A stretch of 64,000 nt of DNA, taken from NCBI GenBank assembly GCA_947489195.1, contig CANLCT010000020.1:1-64000 (forward strand), in the 5' to 3' direction. Every line of letters begins with the position of its first letter. Position 1 is the first letter of the stretch. The stretch is from an uncultured Aquimarina sp. GTDB lineage: Bacteria; Bacteroidota; Bacteroidia; Flavobacteriales; Flavobacteriaceae. Positions 53,948 through 63,183 of the stretch are shown one piece after another. Made by a program: the position numbers and the translations under genes. The notes below the pieces were generated by a model. That model saw only the letters and a list, made by a program, of their open reading frames with translations. It was not told the origin of the DNA and made no database searches.

Positions 53948-55276
53948 ATGTTTGATAATTTAAGTGATAAGCTAGATAAAGCGCTTCATATACTAAAAGG
54001 TCATGGGCAAATAACAGAAGTTAATGTTGCCGAAACTTTAAAAGAAGTTCGTAGGGCTTTAGTCGATGCCGATGTAAATTATAAAATAGCTAAAGATTTT
54101 ACTAAGCGAGTAAAAGAAAAAGCTATTGGGCAGGATGTATTAAAAAGTTTAAAGCCTGGTCAATTAATGGTTAAATTGGTTAAGGATGAATTAACTGATT
54201 TAATGGGTGGTGATGCCGAAGGGATCAACCTGTCGGGAACACCAGCGGTAATTTTAATGTCAGGTTTACAAGGTTCGGGTAAAACTACCTTTTCAGGAAA
54301 ACTGGCTCAATTTCTTAAAAACAAGAAAACAAAAAAACCATTATTGGTGGCCTGTGATGTATATCGTCCGGCAGCGATTGATCAATTACATGTAGTAGGA
54401 GATCAAATAGGAGTAGAGGTATATAGTGATAAAGAAAATAATGATCCAGTGTCATTAGCTAAGGCAGGTGTGGCACATGCAAAAGCAAATGGTTATAATG
54501 TGGTTATTGTGGATACCGCAGGTCGTTTGGCTGTTGATGAGCAAATGATGAATGAAATATCAAACATTCATAAGGCTATAAATCCATCTGAGACATTATT
54601 TGTTGTAGATTCTATGACTGGGCAAGATGCTGTAAATACAGCTAAAGCCTTTAATGATGTGCTTAATTTTGATGGGGTTATTTTAACAAAATTAGATGGT
54701 GATACTCGAGGTGGTGCTGCACTTTCTATAAAATCAGTAGTAGATAAGCCAATAAAGTTTATTGGAACTGGTGAAAAAATGGAAGCGATAGATGTATTTT
54801 ATCCATCGCGTATGGCAGACCGTATTTTGGGAATGGGAGATGTGGTCTCTCTTGTTGAAAAAGCTCAAGAACAGTTTGACGAGGAGGAAGCTAGAAAACT
54901 TCAGAAAAAAATTGCTAAAAATCAGTTTGGATTTGATGACTTTTTAAGTCAAATTCAACAGATTAAAAAAATGGGTAACATCAAAGATTTGATGGGTATG
55001 ATTCCTGGTATGGGGAAAATGGTAAAGGATGTTGATGTAGATGATGATGCATTTAAGCATATCGAAGCTATTATTCACTCTATGACACCAGAAGAACGTG
55101 CTAATCCACAAATTATAAATGCGAGTAGAAAAAAACGTATTGGTAAAGGTTCAGGTACTTCAATTCAGCAAGTAAATCAATTGTTAAAGCAGTTTAACCA
55201 AATGGGTAAAATGATGAAGATGATGCAAGGCGGAGGTGGTAAACGTATGATGCAGATGATGCAGGGTATGAAATAA
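53948..55276 (+). CDS. ffh: signal recognition particle GTPase Ffh
   Basis: Ffh binds SRP RNA and the signal sequences of nascent membrane proteins. The 442-residue protein has the helical N domain (1-85), a G domain with LMSGLQGSGKTTFSGKLA (about 102-119), VDTAGR, TKLDGDTRGGAAL and the GTGEKMEAIDVFYPSRMADRILGMGD stretch. The methionine-rich M domain ends in MGKMMKMMQGGGGKRMMQMMQGMK. The length is normal. folD follows after 34 bases on the same strand, so the two may be cotranscribed. An SRP RNA gene is not visible in the window. Confidence 0.97.
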   Translation: MFDNLSDKLDKALHILKGHGQITEVNVAETLKEVRRALVDADVNYKIAKDFTKRVKEKAIGQDVLKSLKPGQLMVKLVKDELTDLMGGDAEGINLSGTPAVILMSGLQGSGKTTFSGKLAQFLKNKKTKKPLLVACDVYRPAAIDQLHVVGDQIGVEVYSDKENNDPVSLAKAGVAHAKANGYNVVIVDTAGRLAVDEQMMNEISNIHKAINPSETLFVVDSMTGQDAVNTAKAFNDVLNFDGVILTKLDGDTRGGAALSIKSVVDKPIKFIGTGEKMEAIDVFYPSRMADRILGMGDVVSLVEKAQEQFDEEEARKLQKKIAKNQFGFDDFLSQIQQIKKMGNIKDLMGMIPGMGKMVKDVDVDDDAFKHIEAIIHSMTPEERANPQIINASRKKRIGKGSGTSIQQVNQLLKQFNQMGKMMKMMQGGGGKRMMQMMQGMK

Positions 55277-55310
55277 GATTGATTTTTTAGAATGAACATA
55301 AAATAAAATC

Positions 55311-56204
55311 ATGTTAATGAAAATACTAGACGGGAAGAAAATAAGTAGTGATATTAAAGATGAAATTGCTGTTGAAGTAACCCAACTAAAAGCTAGAGGA
55401 GAAAAAGTACCTCATTTAGCCGCTGTAATTGTAGGGAATGATGGTGCTAGTAAAACATATGTTGGCGCTAAAGTTAAGGCTTGTAATTTAGTAGGTTTTG
55501 ATTCTACTTTAATAGAACTTCCTGAAGATACTACAGAAGCTGAATTGTTAGCTAAAATAGAAGAATTAAATAATAATGATGCAATTGATGGTTATATAGT
55601 ACAATTGCCATTGCCTAAACATATTGATGAGCATAAAGTTTTACTCGCAGTGGATGCCACTAAGGATGTGGATGGTTTTCATCCTGCAAATGTGGGTAGA
55701 ATGGCTTTAGAATTGCCCACTTTTTTGCCAGCTACTCCTTATGGAATAATGGAGTTGTTAGAGCGCTATAAAGTGCCAACCCTTGGTAAAAATGTAGTAG
55801 TTATAGGAAGATCCCATATCGTAGGGCGACCTATGAGTATTTTAATGAGTCAGCGAAGAGCAGCTGGAGATGCTACAGTTACTGTTGCGCATTCTAAGAC
55901 GGAAAATTTAAAAGAACTTACTCTAAATGCTGATATTATTGTAGTTGCTTTGGGAGTTGCTGAATTTTTAAAAGGAGATATGGTAAAGGAGGGGGTAACC
56001 ATTATTGATGTTGGAATTACACGTTTAGAAGATGCTTCTAAGAAAAGGGGATTCCGTTTAGCCGGTGATGTTCATTTTGAATCTGTAGCACCTAAGTCAT
56101 CATTTATTACTCCTGTTCCAGGTGGAGTAGGACCAATGACAATTGCCATGTTGTTAAAAAACACATTGTTGGCTAGATCGCGCCATATGGCAACTGCGAA
56201 ATAA
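55311..56204 (+). CDS. folD: bifunctional methylenetetrahydrofolate dehydrogenase/cyclohydrolase
   Basis: FolD interconverts 5,10-methylene- and 10-formyl-tetrahydrofolate in one-carbon metabolism, using NADP. The 297-residue protein shows the conserved [17 protein letters not shown] segment with the catalytic lysine in the K-x2-A region, [13 protein letters not shown], and the Rossmann motif [17 protein letters not shown]. The C-terminal [15 protein letters not shown] is also present. The second Met (55317, [12 protein letters not shown]) is an equally good start. It lies directly downstream of ffh and ends at a terminator shared with gyrB. Confidence 0.96.
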   Translation: MLMKILDGKKISSDIKDEIAVEVTQLKARGEKVPHLAAVIVGNDGASKTYVGAKVKACNLVGFDSTLIELPEDTTEAELLAKIEELNNNDAIDGYIVQLPLPKHIDEHKVLLAVDATKDVDGFHPANVGRMALELPTFLPATPYGIMELLERYKVPTLGKNVVVIGRSHIVGRPMSILMSQRRAAGDATVTVAHSKTENLKELTLNADIIVVALGVAEFLKGDMVKEGVTIIDVGITRLEDASKKRGFRLAGDVHFESVAPKSSFITPVPGGVGPMTIAMLLKNTLLARSRHMATAK

Positions 56205-56228
56205 GCTTTCGAATATATTAGAAAAACA

Positions 56229-56265
56229 AAAAAAGCGCTCAACCTTTAAAAGTTTAGCGCTTTTT
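56229..56265. terminator. bidirectional terminator
   Basis: AAAAAGCGCT pairs with AGCGCTTTTT, with an additional AAC/GTT pairing inside after a mismatch. It serves the convergent folD and gyrB genes. Confidence 0.9.
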
Positions 56266-56285
56266 GTATGTAAAGAAGTATGCTA

Positions 56286-58298
<2,013 letters not shown>

Positions 58299-58410
58299 TT
58301 ATTAACATTAGTGTATCAATAAGTGAAAGTGCTTTAAAAAGGTATTTAAAATTAATTATAAGGTAATTTTGATAATTTTAAGAGTGTGATTTTGTGTTTA
58401 AAAACAAGAA

Positions 58411-58428
58411 AAGCCCTTAAAAGGGCTT
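58411..58428 (-). terminator. terminator of the rhodanese gene
   Basis: AAGCCCTT pairs with AAGGGCTT, with a very short loop. On the minus strand it is followed by a T-containing run. It lies 27 bases past the stop codon. Confidence 0.7.
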
Positions 58429-58455
58429 AAAATCATTTTGCTGTTGTAGGGTTGC

Positions 58456-58773
58456 TTAGTCTTCAACAATATCTCCTGTCCAGTTCATAAAACCACCTTC
58501 TAAATTGTAAGTGGTTTCAAAACCAAGTTGTTCCATAATATCACATGCCTGACCACTTCTGTTACCAGAGCGACAATAGATGTAATAATTTTTTGATTTA
58601 TCTAATTTTGAGATTTCTTCTAAAAAAGTCTGACCTTCTAAAAAATCAATTTGTTTCATTTTAGCTATGTAACCTTCTTCAATCTCACCTTCGGTACGCA
58701 CATCTAAAATAACAGCGTTGTCGTCATTCTCTAAAAGTTCAATCCATTCGTCTTGATCTATATCTTGTCTCAT
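58456..58773 (-). CDS. rhodanese-like domain protein
   Basis: This 105-residue single-domain protein has the rhodanese fold. It shows AVILDVRTEGEIEEGYI near the N terminus and the active-site loop YCRSGNRSG with catalytic Cys67, ending GFETTYNLEGGFMNW. Single-domain rhodaneses carry sulfur as a persulfide for transfer to acceptors. There is no signal peptide, so it is cytoplasmic, and the partner is unknown. The gene is divergent from the trp operon, and its start codon is about 60 bases from the trp leader peptide. Confidence 0.9.
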   Translation of the reverse strand: MRQDIDQDEWIELLENDDNAVILDVRTEGEIEEGYIAKMKQIDFLEGQTFLEEISKLDKSKNYYIYCRSGNRSGQACDIMEQLGFETTYNLEGGFMNWTGDIVED

Positions 58774-58802
58774 ATTTTTTTAAATTTTATTTTACAATGT
58801 TA

Positions 58803-58831
58803 TTGAAAAAAATAAAAAATAATTACATTTG
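58803..58831 (+). promoter_or_regulatory. trp operon promoter
   Basis: TTG (58803-58805) and TACATTTG (58824-58831) are separated by 18 bases, close to the Bacteroidota consensus of 19-21. The -7 element ends only four bases before the leader-peptide ATG, so the RNA may start at or within a few bases of that AUG. Confidence 0.7.
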
Positions 58832-58835
58832 TACT

Positions 58836-58886
58836 ATGAAAAATTTAAATTTTAATATTTGGTGGTGGATATCTCTAGTTAACTAG
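58836..58886 (+). CDS. trpL: trp operon leader peptide
   Basis: The 16-codon frame encodes MKNLNFNIWWWISLVN and ends in TAG at 58884-58886. The three consecutive TGG codons (58860-58868) are exactly what a Trp-sensing attenuator needs. The frame is directly downstream of a promoter, upstream of trpE, and is followed by an antiterminator/terminator arrangement at correct distances. A ribosome stalled at the Trp codons would mask strand 1 (58868-58878) of the first hairpin. The function is inferred from sequence logic and from the well-known trp attenuation mechanism of other bacteria. Confidence 0.88.
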   Translation: MKNLNFNIWWWISLVN

Positions 58887-58896
58887 TCGTGATATC
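58868..58896 (+). promoter_or_regulatory. trp leader 1:2 hairpin (pause/protector structure)
   Basis: GATATC (58868-58873) pairs with GATATC (58891-58896), and CTAG (58875-58878) with CTAG (58883-58886), around a TTAA loop. The hairpin overlaps the Trp codons on one side and the antiterminator strand on the other. It would form when no ribosome is present, leaving the terminator free to fold. Confidence 0.7.
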
Positions 58897-58958
58897 ATGC
58901 ATTTTTTATTAAAATTTACACTAAAATTTCATTCAAAAAAAGGCTTGTCAATCACGAC
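58886..58958 (+). promoter_or_regulatory. trp leader antiterminator (2:3 pairing)
   Basis: GTCGTGAT (58886-58893) is an exact complement of ATCACGAC (58951-58958). That second stretch covers most of the terminator loop and the first three bases of its 3' strand. Pairing here would prevent the terminator from forming. It is possible only when strand 1 is masked by a ribosome stalled on the Trp codons. Confidence 0.75.
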
Positions 58959-58969
58959 AAGCCTTTTTT
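58942..58969 (+). terminator. trp attenuator terminator
   Basis: A perfect 8-base stem, GGCTTGTC (58942-58949) with GACAAGCC (58956-58963), has a 6-base loop and six T residues. It lies 58 bases ahead of trpE and downstream of the leader peptide. Confidence 0.93.
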
Positions 58970-59026
58970 AATTTTATATTTTTACCAAGTTCTTTAAAAA
59001 AAAAGATTTGAAAACACTGAACTAAT

Positions 59027-60424
59027 ATGAGTTACCAACTTAGAACGAATTACAAAAAGATAATTGCTGATACCATTACACCAGTGAGTGTGTATTTAAA
59101 AATTAGAGATCGTTTTCCCAATAGTCTATTGTTGGAAAGTAGTGATTATCATGGATCGGATAATAGTTTTTCATATATATGCTGTAACCCTATAGCAAGT
59201 ATCACCGTAAAAGATGAAAAAATTACACAAATTTGTCCTGAAGGGAATGAGAAAACTATTGAGATTACTTCGGAATTAGATATTCCAGAAGCGATTGAAG
59301 CATTTGGAAGTGTTTTTAAAACAGAAGAGAGTGACTTTAAATTTATAAATAACGGGTTGTTTGGTTATATCTCATACGATGCTGTTCGTTACTTTGAAGA
59401 TATTGAAATTAGTCAAAAACCTAATAAATTAGATATACCAGATGTGTATTATGCTGTATATCAAAATATAATTGCAATTAATCATTTTAATAATGAAGCT
59501 TATATTTTTGCACATACATATAATAAAGAAAGTAATATTGATGAAATAGAGTCTTTAATTAAGGTTAAAAATTTTGCCTCATATTCATTTGAATCTGTAG
59601 GTGAAACAACCAGTAATATTGACGATGAAACTTTTAAGAAAAACGTGGCTATAGCAAAAAAGCATTGCCAACGCGGAGATGTATTTCAGTTAGTATTGTC
59701 TAAACGTTTTTCGCAACAATTTAAAGGCGATGAATTTAATGTATATCGTGCCTTACGTAGTGTAAATCCGTCACCTTATTTATTTTATTTTGATTATGGC
59801 GATTTTAAAATTTTTGGAAGTTCACCCGAAGCCCAATTAGTAGTAGACGAAGGCATTGCCGAAATACACCCAATAGCAGGAACATTTAAACGTACTGGGG
59901 ATGATGAAAAAGATGCTGTATTGGCTAAAAAATTAGCCCTAGACCCTAAAGAAAATAGCGAGCATGTAATGCTAGTTGACTTGGCTCGTAATGATTTAAG
60001 TCGTAATGGAAGTCAAGTAAATGTGGAGCGTTACCGCGAAGTGCAATTTTATAGTCATGTTATACATTTGGTAAGTAAAGTGACAGGTAAAAAACACGAA
60101 AGTAGTTCGACAATGCAAGTGGTTGCAGATACGTTTCCGGCAGGTACTTTAAGTGGAGCACCTAAGCATAAAGCCATGCAGCTTATTGAAAAATATGAAA
60201 CTATTAACAGGGAGTTTTACGGTGGTGCTATAGGTTTTATGGATTTTAAAGGGAATTTTAATCATGCCATAATGATTCGTACTTTTTTAAGTAAAAATCA
60301 CAGTCTGCATTGGCAGGCAGGTGCCGGTTTAGTTACAGCTAGTAATGAGGAAAGTGAATTGCAAGAGGTATACAATAAGCTAGGAGCATTAACTAAAGCC
60401 TTAAAATTAGCCGAAGAAATATAA
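59027..60424 (+). CDS. trpE: anthranilate synthase component I
   Basis: With TrpG it converts chorismate to anthranilate, the first committed step to tryptophan. The 465-residue protein has the N-terminal regulatory part, including a LLESSDYHGSDNSFSYI stretch that contains the LLES element of the Trp feedback site. The chorismate-binding core shows QRGDVFQLVLSKRFSQ, NPSPYLFYF, GSSPE, HPIAGTFKRTGDDEKDAVLAKKL, DLARNDL and PAGTLSGAPKHKAM. The ending GAGLVTASNEESELQE is typical. It is the first structural gene after the attenuator, followed by trpG after 93 bases. Confidence 0.96.
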   Translation: MSYQLRTNYKKIIADTITPVSVYLKIRDRFPNSLLLESSDYHGSDNSFSYICCNPIASITVKDEKITQICPEGNEKTIEITSELDIPEAIEAFGSVFKTEESDFKFINNGLFGYISYDAVRYFEDIEISQKPNKLDIPDVYYAVYQNIIAINHFNNEAYIFAHTYNKESNIDEIESLIKVKNFASYSFESVGETTSNIDDETFKKNVAIAKKHCQRGDVFQLVLSKRFSQQFKGDEFNVYRALRSVNPSPYLFYFDYGDFKIFGSSPEAQLVVDEGIAEIHPIAGTFKRTGDDEKDAVLAKKLALDPKENSEHVMLVDLARNDLSRNGSQVNVERYREVQFYSHVIHLVSKVTGKKHESSSTMQVVADTFPAGTLSGAPKHKAMQLIEKYETINREFYGGAIGFMDFKGNFNHAIMIRTFLSKNHSLHWQAGAGLVTASNEESELQEVYNKLGALTKALKLAEEI

Positions 60425-60517
60425 TTGGTTTGTTTTATTTCTATTCCTTACAAAAGGGAAAAATCAAAAATCAGCATTAATTAAATAAGATTCCCTATTT
60501 GTGGGGGAACAATAATT

Positions 60518-61087
60518 ATGAAAAAAATATTAGTTATAGATAATTACGATTCGTTTGTTTACAATTTAGTTCATTACTTAGAGGATTTAGGTTGTGAGGT
60601 TACCGTAAAACGTAATGACCAATTGCATTTGGATGAAGTAGCCGTTTTTGATAAAGTTTTACTTTCACCAGGGCCAGGTATTCCGGATGAAGCAGGGTTG
60701 TTAAAACCTATTATTGAAAAATATGCGGCGACTAAAAGTATTTTTGGCGTATGTTTAGGGCAACAAGCTATTGGAGAGGTTTTCGGAGGAACGCTTAGAA
60801 ATTTAGATCAAGTGTACCATGGAGTGGCAACAAAAATTGATACAGTGGTTACTGATGCATTAGTGTTTCAAGGCTTAGAAAAATCATTTGAAGTAGGGCG
60901 TTACCATTCATGGGTAGTGGCCAAAGATGGTTTTCCAGATAGTTTGGAGGTGACATCATTGGACGAAAACGGTCAAGTAATGTCGTTAAGGCACCGAGAA
61001 TTTGATGTTCGAGGAGTACAATTTCATCCAGAATCTGTATTGACTCCTGATGGAATGAAAATGTTAGAGAATTGGGTAAATAATTAA
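60518..61087 (+). CDS. trpG: anthranilate synthase component II (glutamine amidotransferase)
   Basis: TrpG supplies ammonia from glutamine to TrpE. The 189-residue class I amidotransferase shows DNYDSFVYNLVHYLEDLG, LSPGPGIPDEAG, and the nucleophile loop FGVCLGQQAIGEVFGG with Cys79. The catalytic His and Glu are in VQFHPESVLT. It could also serve p-aminobenzoate synthesis, as in some bacteria, but its place in the trp operon favours anthranilate. The gene is not fused to trpE. The 208-base gap to trpD is unusually long for an operon. Confidence 0.95.
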   Translation: MKKILVIDNYDSFVYNLVHYLEDLGCEVTVKRNDQLHLDEVAVFDKVLLSPGPGIPDEAGLLKPIIEKYAATKSIFGVCLGQQAIGEVFGGTLRNLDQVYHGVATKIDTVVTDALVFQGLEKSFEVGRYHSWVVAKDGFPDSLEVTSLDENGQVMSLRHREFDVRGVQFHPESVLTPDGMKMLENWVNN

Positions 61088-61274
61088 ATTAATAGTTATT
61101 TATCAATTCCCTCAAAGGAGGGAATCTCATAATGAAAAGAGTTTTAAGATGAAATAATCTAAAAATACTGAAGTTTACAGATAAAAAAGGATTTATAAAA
61201 TTATAATAAATTAGTGACCCCAAATTGCTAAATCAATTATAAAAGCTGATTGCTTATAGCTTATCGCTGGTAGC

Positions 61275-61291
61275 AATTCGCAAAGCGAATT
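61275..61291 (+). promoter_or_regulatory. inverted repeat just ahead of trpD
   Basis: AATTCGC (61275-61281) and GCGAATT (61285-61291) flank AAA and end four bases before the trpD ATG. In RNA this hairpin would occupy the ribosome-binding region. It follows a 187-base stretch without a gene. Confidence 0.5.
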
Positions 61292-61295
61292 AAAA

Positions 61296-62285
61296 ATGAA
61301 AAATATACTAAACAGGTTAATTAATCACGAAGTACTAAGTAAACAAGAGGCTAAAGATATTTTGGTAAATATTTCTAATGGGAGTTATAACCCAAGCCAA
61401 ATAGCTTCATTTCTTACAGTATATATGATGCGAAGCATTACAGTAGAAGAATTAGAAGGCTTTCGCGATGCGTTATTGGAACTTTGTGTAGCGGTTGATT
61501 TAAGTGAGTATAATCCTATAGATTTATGTGGTACTGGAGGTGATGGAAAGGACACATTTAATATTTCGACCCTATCATCATTTGTAGCTGCTGGAGCAGG
61601 AATTAAGGTAACGAAACATGGTAATTACGGAGTTTCGTCGACCTGTGGGAGTTCTAATGTAATGGAACATTTAGGGATTAAGTTTAGTAATGACAAAGAT
61701 TACCTTACTAAAAGTATTGATCAAACGGGTATTTGCGTATTACACGCACCGTTGTTTCATCCTGCAATGAAAAATGTAGCGCCTATTCGAAGAGAATTAG
61801 CTGTAAAAACATTTTTTAATATGCTTGGACCAATGGTTAACCCTGCCTTTCCAACCAACCAAATGGTAGGTGTTTTTAATTTAGAATTGGCACGTATGTA
61901 TGGATATTTATATCAAAATGGAACTAAAAATTTCACCATTTTACATGCTTTGGACGGTTATGATGAAATTTCTTTAACAGGAAAAACAAAAACAATTACA
62001 AGGCAAACCGAAGCCATGTTAACTCCAGATGATTTTGGAGTAAGTCAATTAAAACAATCTGATATTTACGGAGGTGACTCCATTGAATCATCGGCAAAAA
62101 TATTTGTTGATGTATTAAGTGGAAAAGGTACCGAGGCGCAGAATAATGTAGTGTGTGCCAATTCTGGTATGGCCATAGCAACAGTACTAAACTTAACACC
62201 AAAAGAAGGTTTTGAAAAAGCCAAAGAAAGTTTACTAAGCGGAAAAGGTTTAGAAGTATTGAAAAAAGTGCAAGCACTCAATTAG
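61296..62285 (+). CDS. trpD: anthranilate phosphoribosyltransferase
   Basis: TrpD joins anthranilate to PRPP. The 329-residue protein shows the helical N-terminal domain (HEVLSKQEAKDILVNI) and the PRPP-binding glycine-rich CGTGGDGKDTFNIST. The anthranilate-site KHGNYGVSSTCGSSNVMEHLG and FFNMLGPMVNP are also present. The length is typical. The gene is separated from trpG by 208 bases and from trpC by 111 bases, which contain the heptanucleotide array. All trp genes are on the same strand, with no internal terminator seen. Confidence 0.95.
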   Translation: MKNILNRLINHEVLSKQEAKDILVNISNGSYNPSQIASFLTVYMMRSITVEELEGFRDALLELCVAVDLSEYNPIDLCGTGGDGKDTFNISTLSSFVAAGAGIKVTKHGNYGVSSTCGSSNVMEHLGIKFSNDKDYLTKSIDQTGICVLHAPLFHPAMKNVAPIRRELAVKTFFNMLGPMVNPAFPTNQMVGVFNLELARMYGYLYQNGTKNFTILHALDGYDEISLTGKTKTITRQTEAMLTPDDFGVSQLKQSDIYGGDSIESSAKIFVDVLSGKGTEAQNNVVCANSGMAIATVLNLTPKEGFEKAKESLLSGKGLEVLKKVQALN

Positions 62286-62352
62286 TATTAAGTACATAGT
62301 AAAAAGTAGTAAGTTTTAAATGTAGGAATAGTATGAGTTTTTAGTTAGTCAA

Positions 62353-62394
62353 CAACTGACAACTGATAACTGACAACTGACAACTGACAACTAA
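62353..62394. repeat. heptanucleotide tandem array (CAACTGA)x6 ahead of trpC
   Basis: Six units of period seven run from 62353 to 62394. The first two and the fourth and fifth are exact CAACTGA; the third is TAACTGA and the sixth CAACTAA. The array ends two bases before the trpC start codon, so it fills the ribosome-binding region. Confidence 0.93.
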
Positions 62395-62396
62395 AT

Positions 62397-63176
62397 ATGA
62401 ATATATTAGATAAAATAGTAGCTGATAAGCGCATTGAAGTTGATTTTAGAAAAGGATTGATTCCAGTATCACAATTGGAGCAATCGGTACTTTTTGAACG
62501 CGCAACAGTATCATTAGCAAAGGCACTTCGCGAAAGCGCAACAGGAATTATAGCCGAGCATAAACGCAGATCGCCATCCAAAGCAGTTATCAATCAAAAA
62601 AGCAGTGTTTGGGATGTTGCCAAAGGGTATGAAAAAGCAGGAGCTTGTGGTATGTCGGTACTTACAGATGGAAAATATTTTGGAGGCTCCTTAGATGATT
62701 TATTAACGGCACGAGCAAGTGTTCAGATGCCTTTATTGCGAAAAGAATTTATTATTGATGAATATCAATTGCTTGAAGCAAAAGCTTATGGAGCTGATGT
62801 TTGTTTGTTAATCGCGGCATGTTTGACACGAAATGAAATTAAGCACTTATCCGAATTTGCTAAAAATTTAGGATTGGATGTGTTACTAGAAGTACATAAT
62901 CAAGAAGAATTAGAAAAATCCTTAATGCCTTCATTGGATATGTTAGGGGTAAATAATAGAAACTTAAAAACTTTTGAAGTAAGCCTGGAAACAAGCAAAA
63001 GCTTAAGCACTCAAATTCCGGATGATTTTGTAAAGGTTTCAGAAAGTGGTATTAGTTCAGTTGAAGCCATTAAAGAATTAAAACCATACGGATATCAAGG
63101 TTTTTTAATTGGGGAAAACTTTATGAAAACGGAGGATCCAGCACATAGTGCTATTGAATTTATAAAAGAGTTATAA
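62397..63176 (+). CDS. trpC: indole-3-glycerol-phosphate synthase
   Basis: TrpC closes the indole ring, giving indole-3-glycerol phosphate. The 259-residue beta/alpha-barrel shows MNILDKIVADKRIEVDFRK, IIAEHKRRSPSKAVI with the catalytic Lys, GMSVLTDGKYFGGS, LRKEFIIDEYQ, LEVHNQEELE, LGVNNRNLKTFEV and SESGI. The gene is monofunctional, not fused to trpF. The next start codon lies only seven bases after its stop, so the reductase gene that follows is probably in the same transcript. Confidence 0.96.
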   Translation: MNILDKIVADKRIEVDFRKGLIPVSQLEQSVLFERATVSLAKALRESATGIIAEHKRRSPSKAVINQKSSVWDVAKGYEKAGACGMSVLTDGKYFGGSLDDLLTARASVQMPLLRKEFIIDEYQLLEAKAYGADVCLLIAACLTRNEIKHLSEFAKNLGLDVLLEVHNQEELEKSLMPSLDMLGVNNRNLKTFEVSLETSKSLSTQIPDDFVKVSESGISSVEAIKELKPYGYQGFLIGENFMKTEDPAHSAIEFIKEL

Positions 63177-63183
63177 GGTATAA

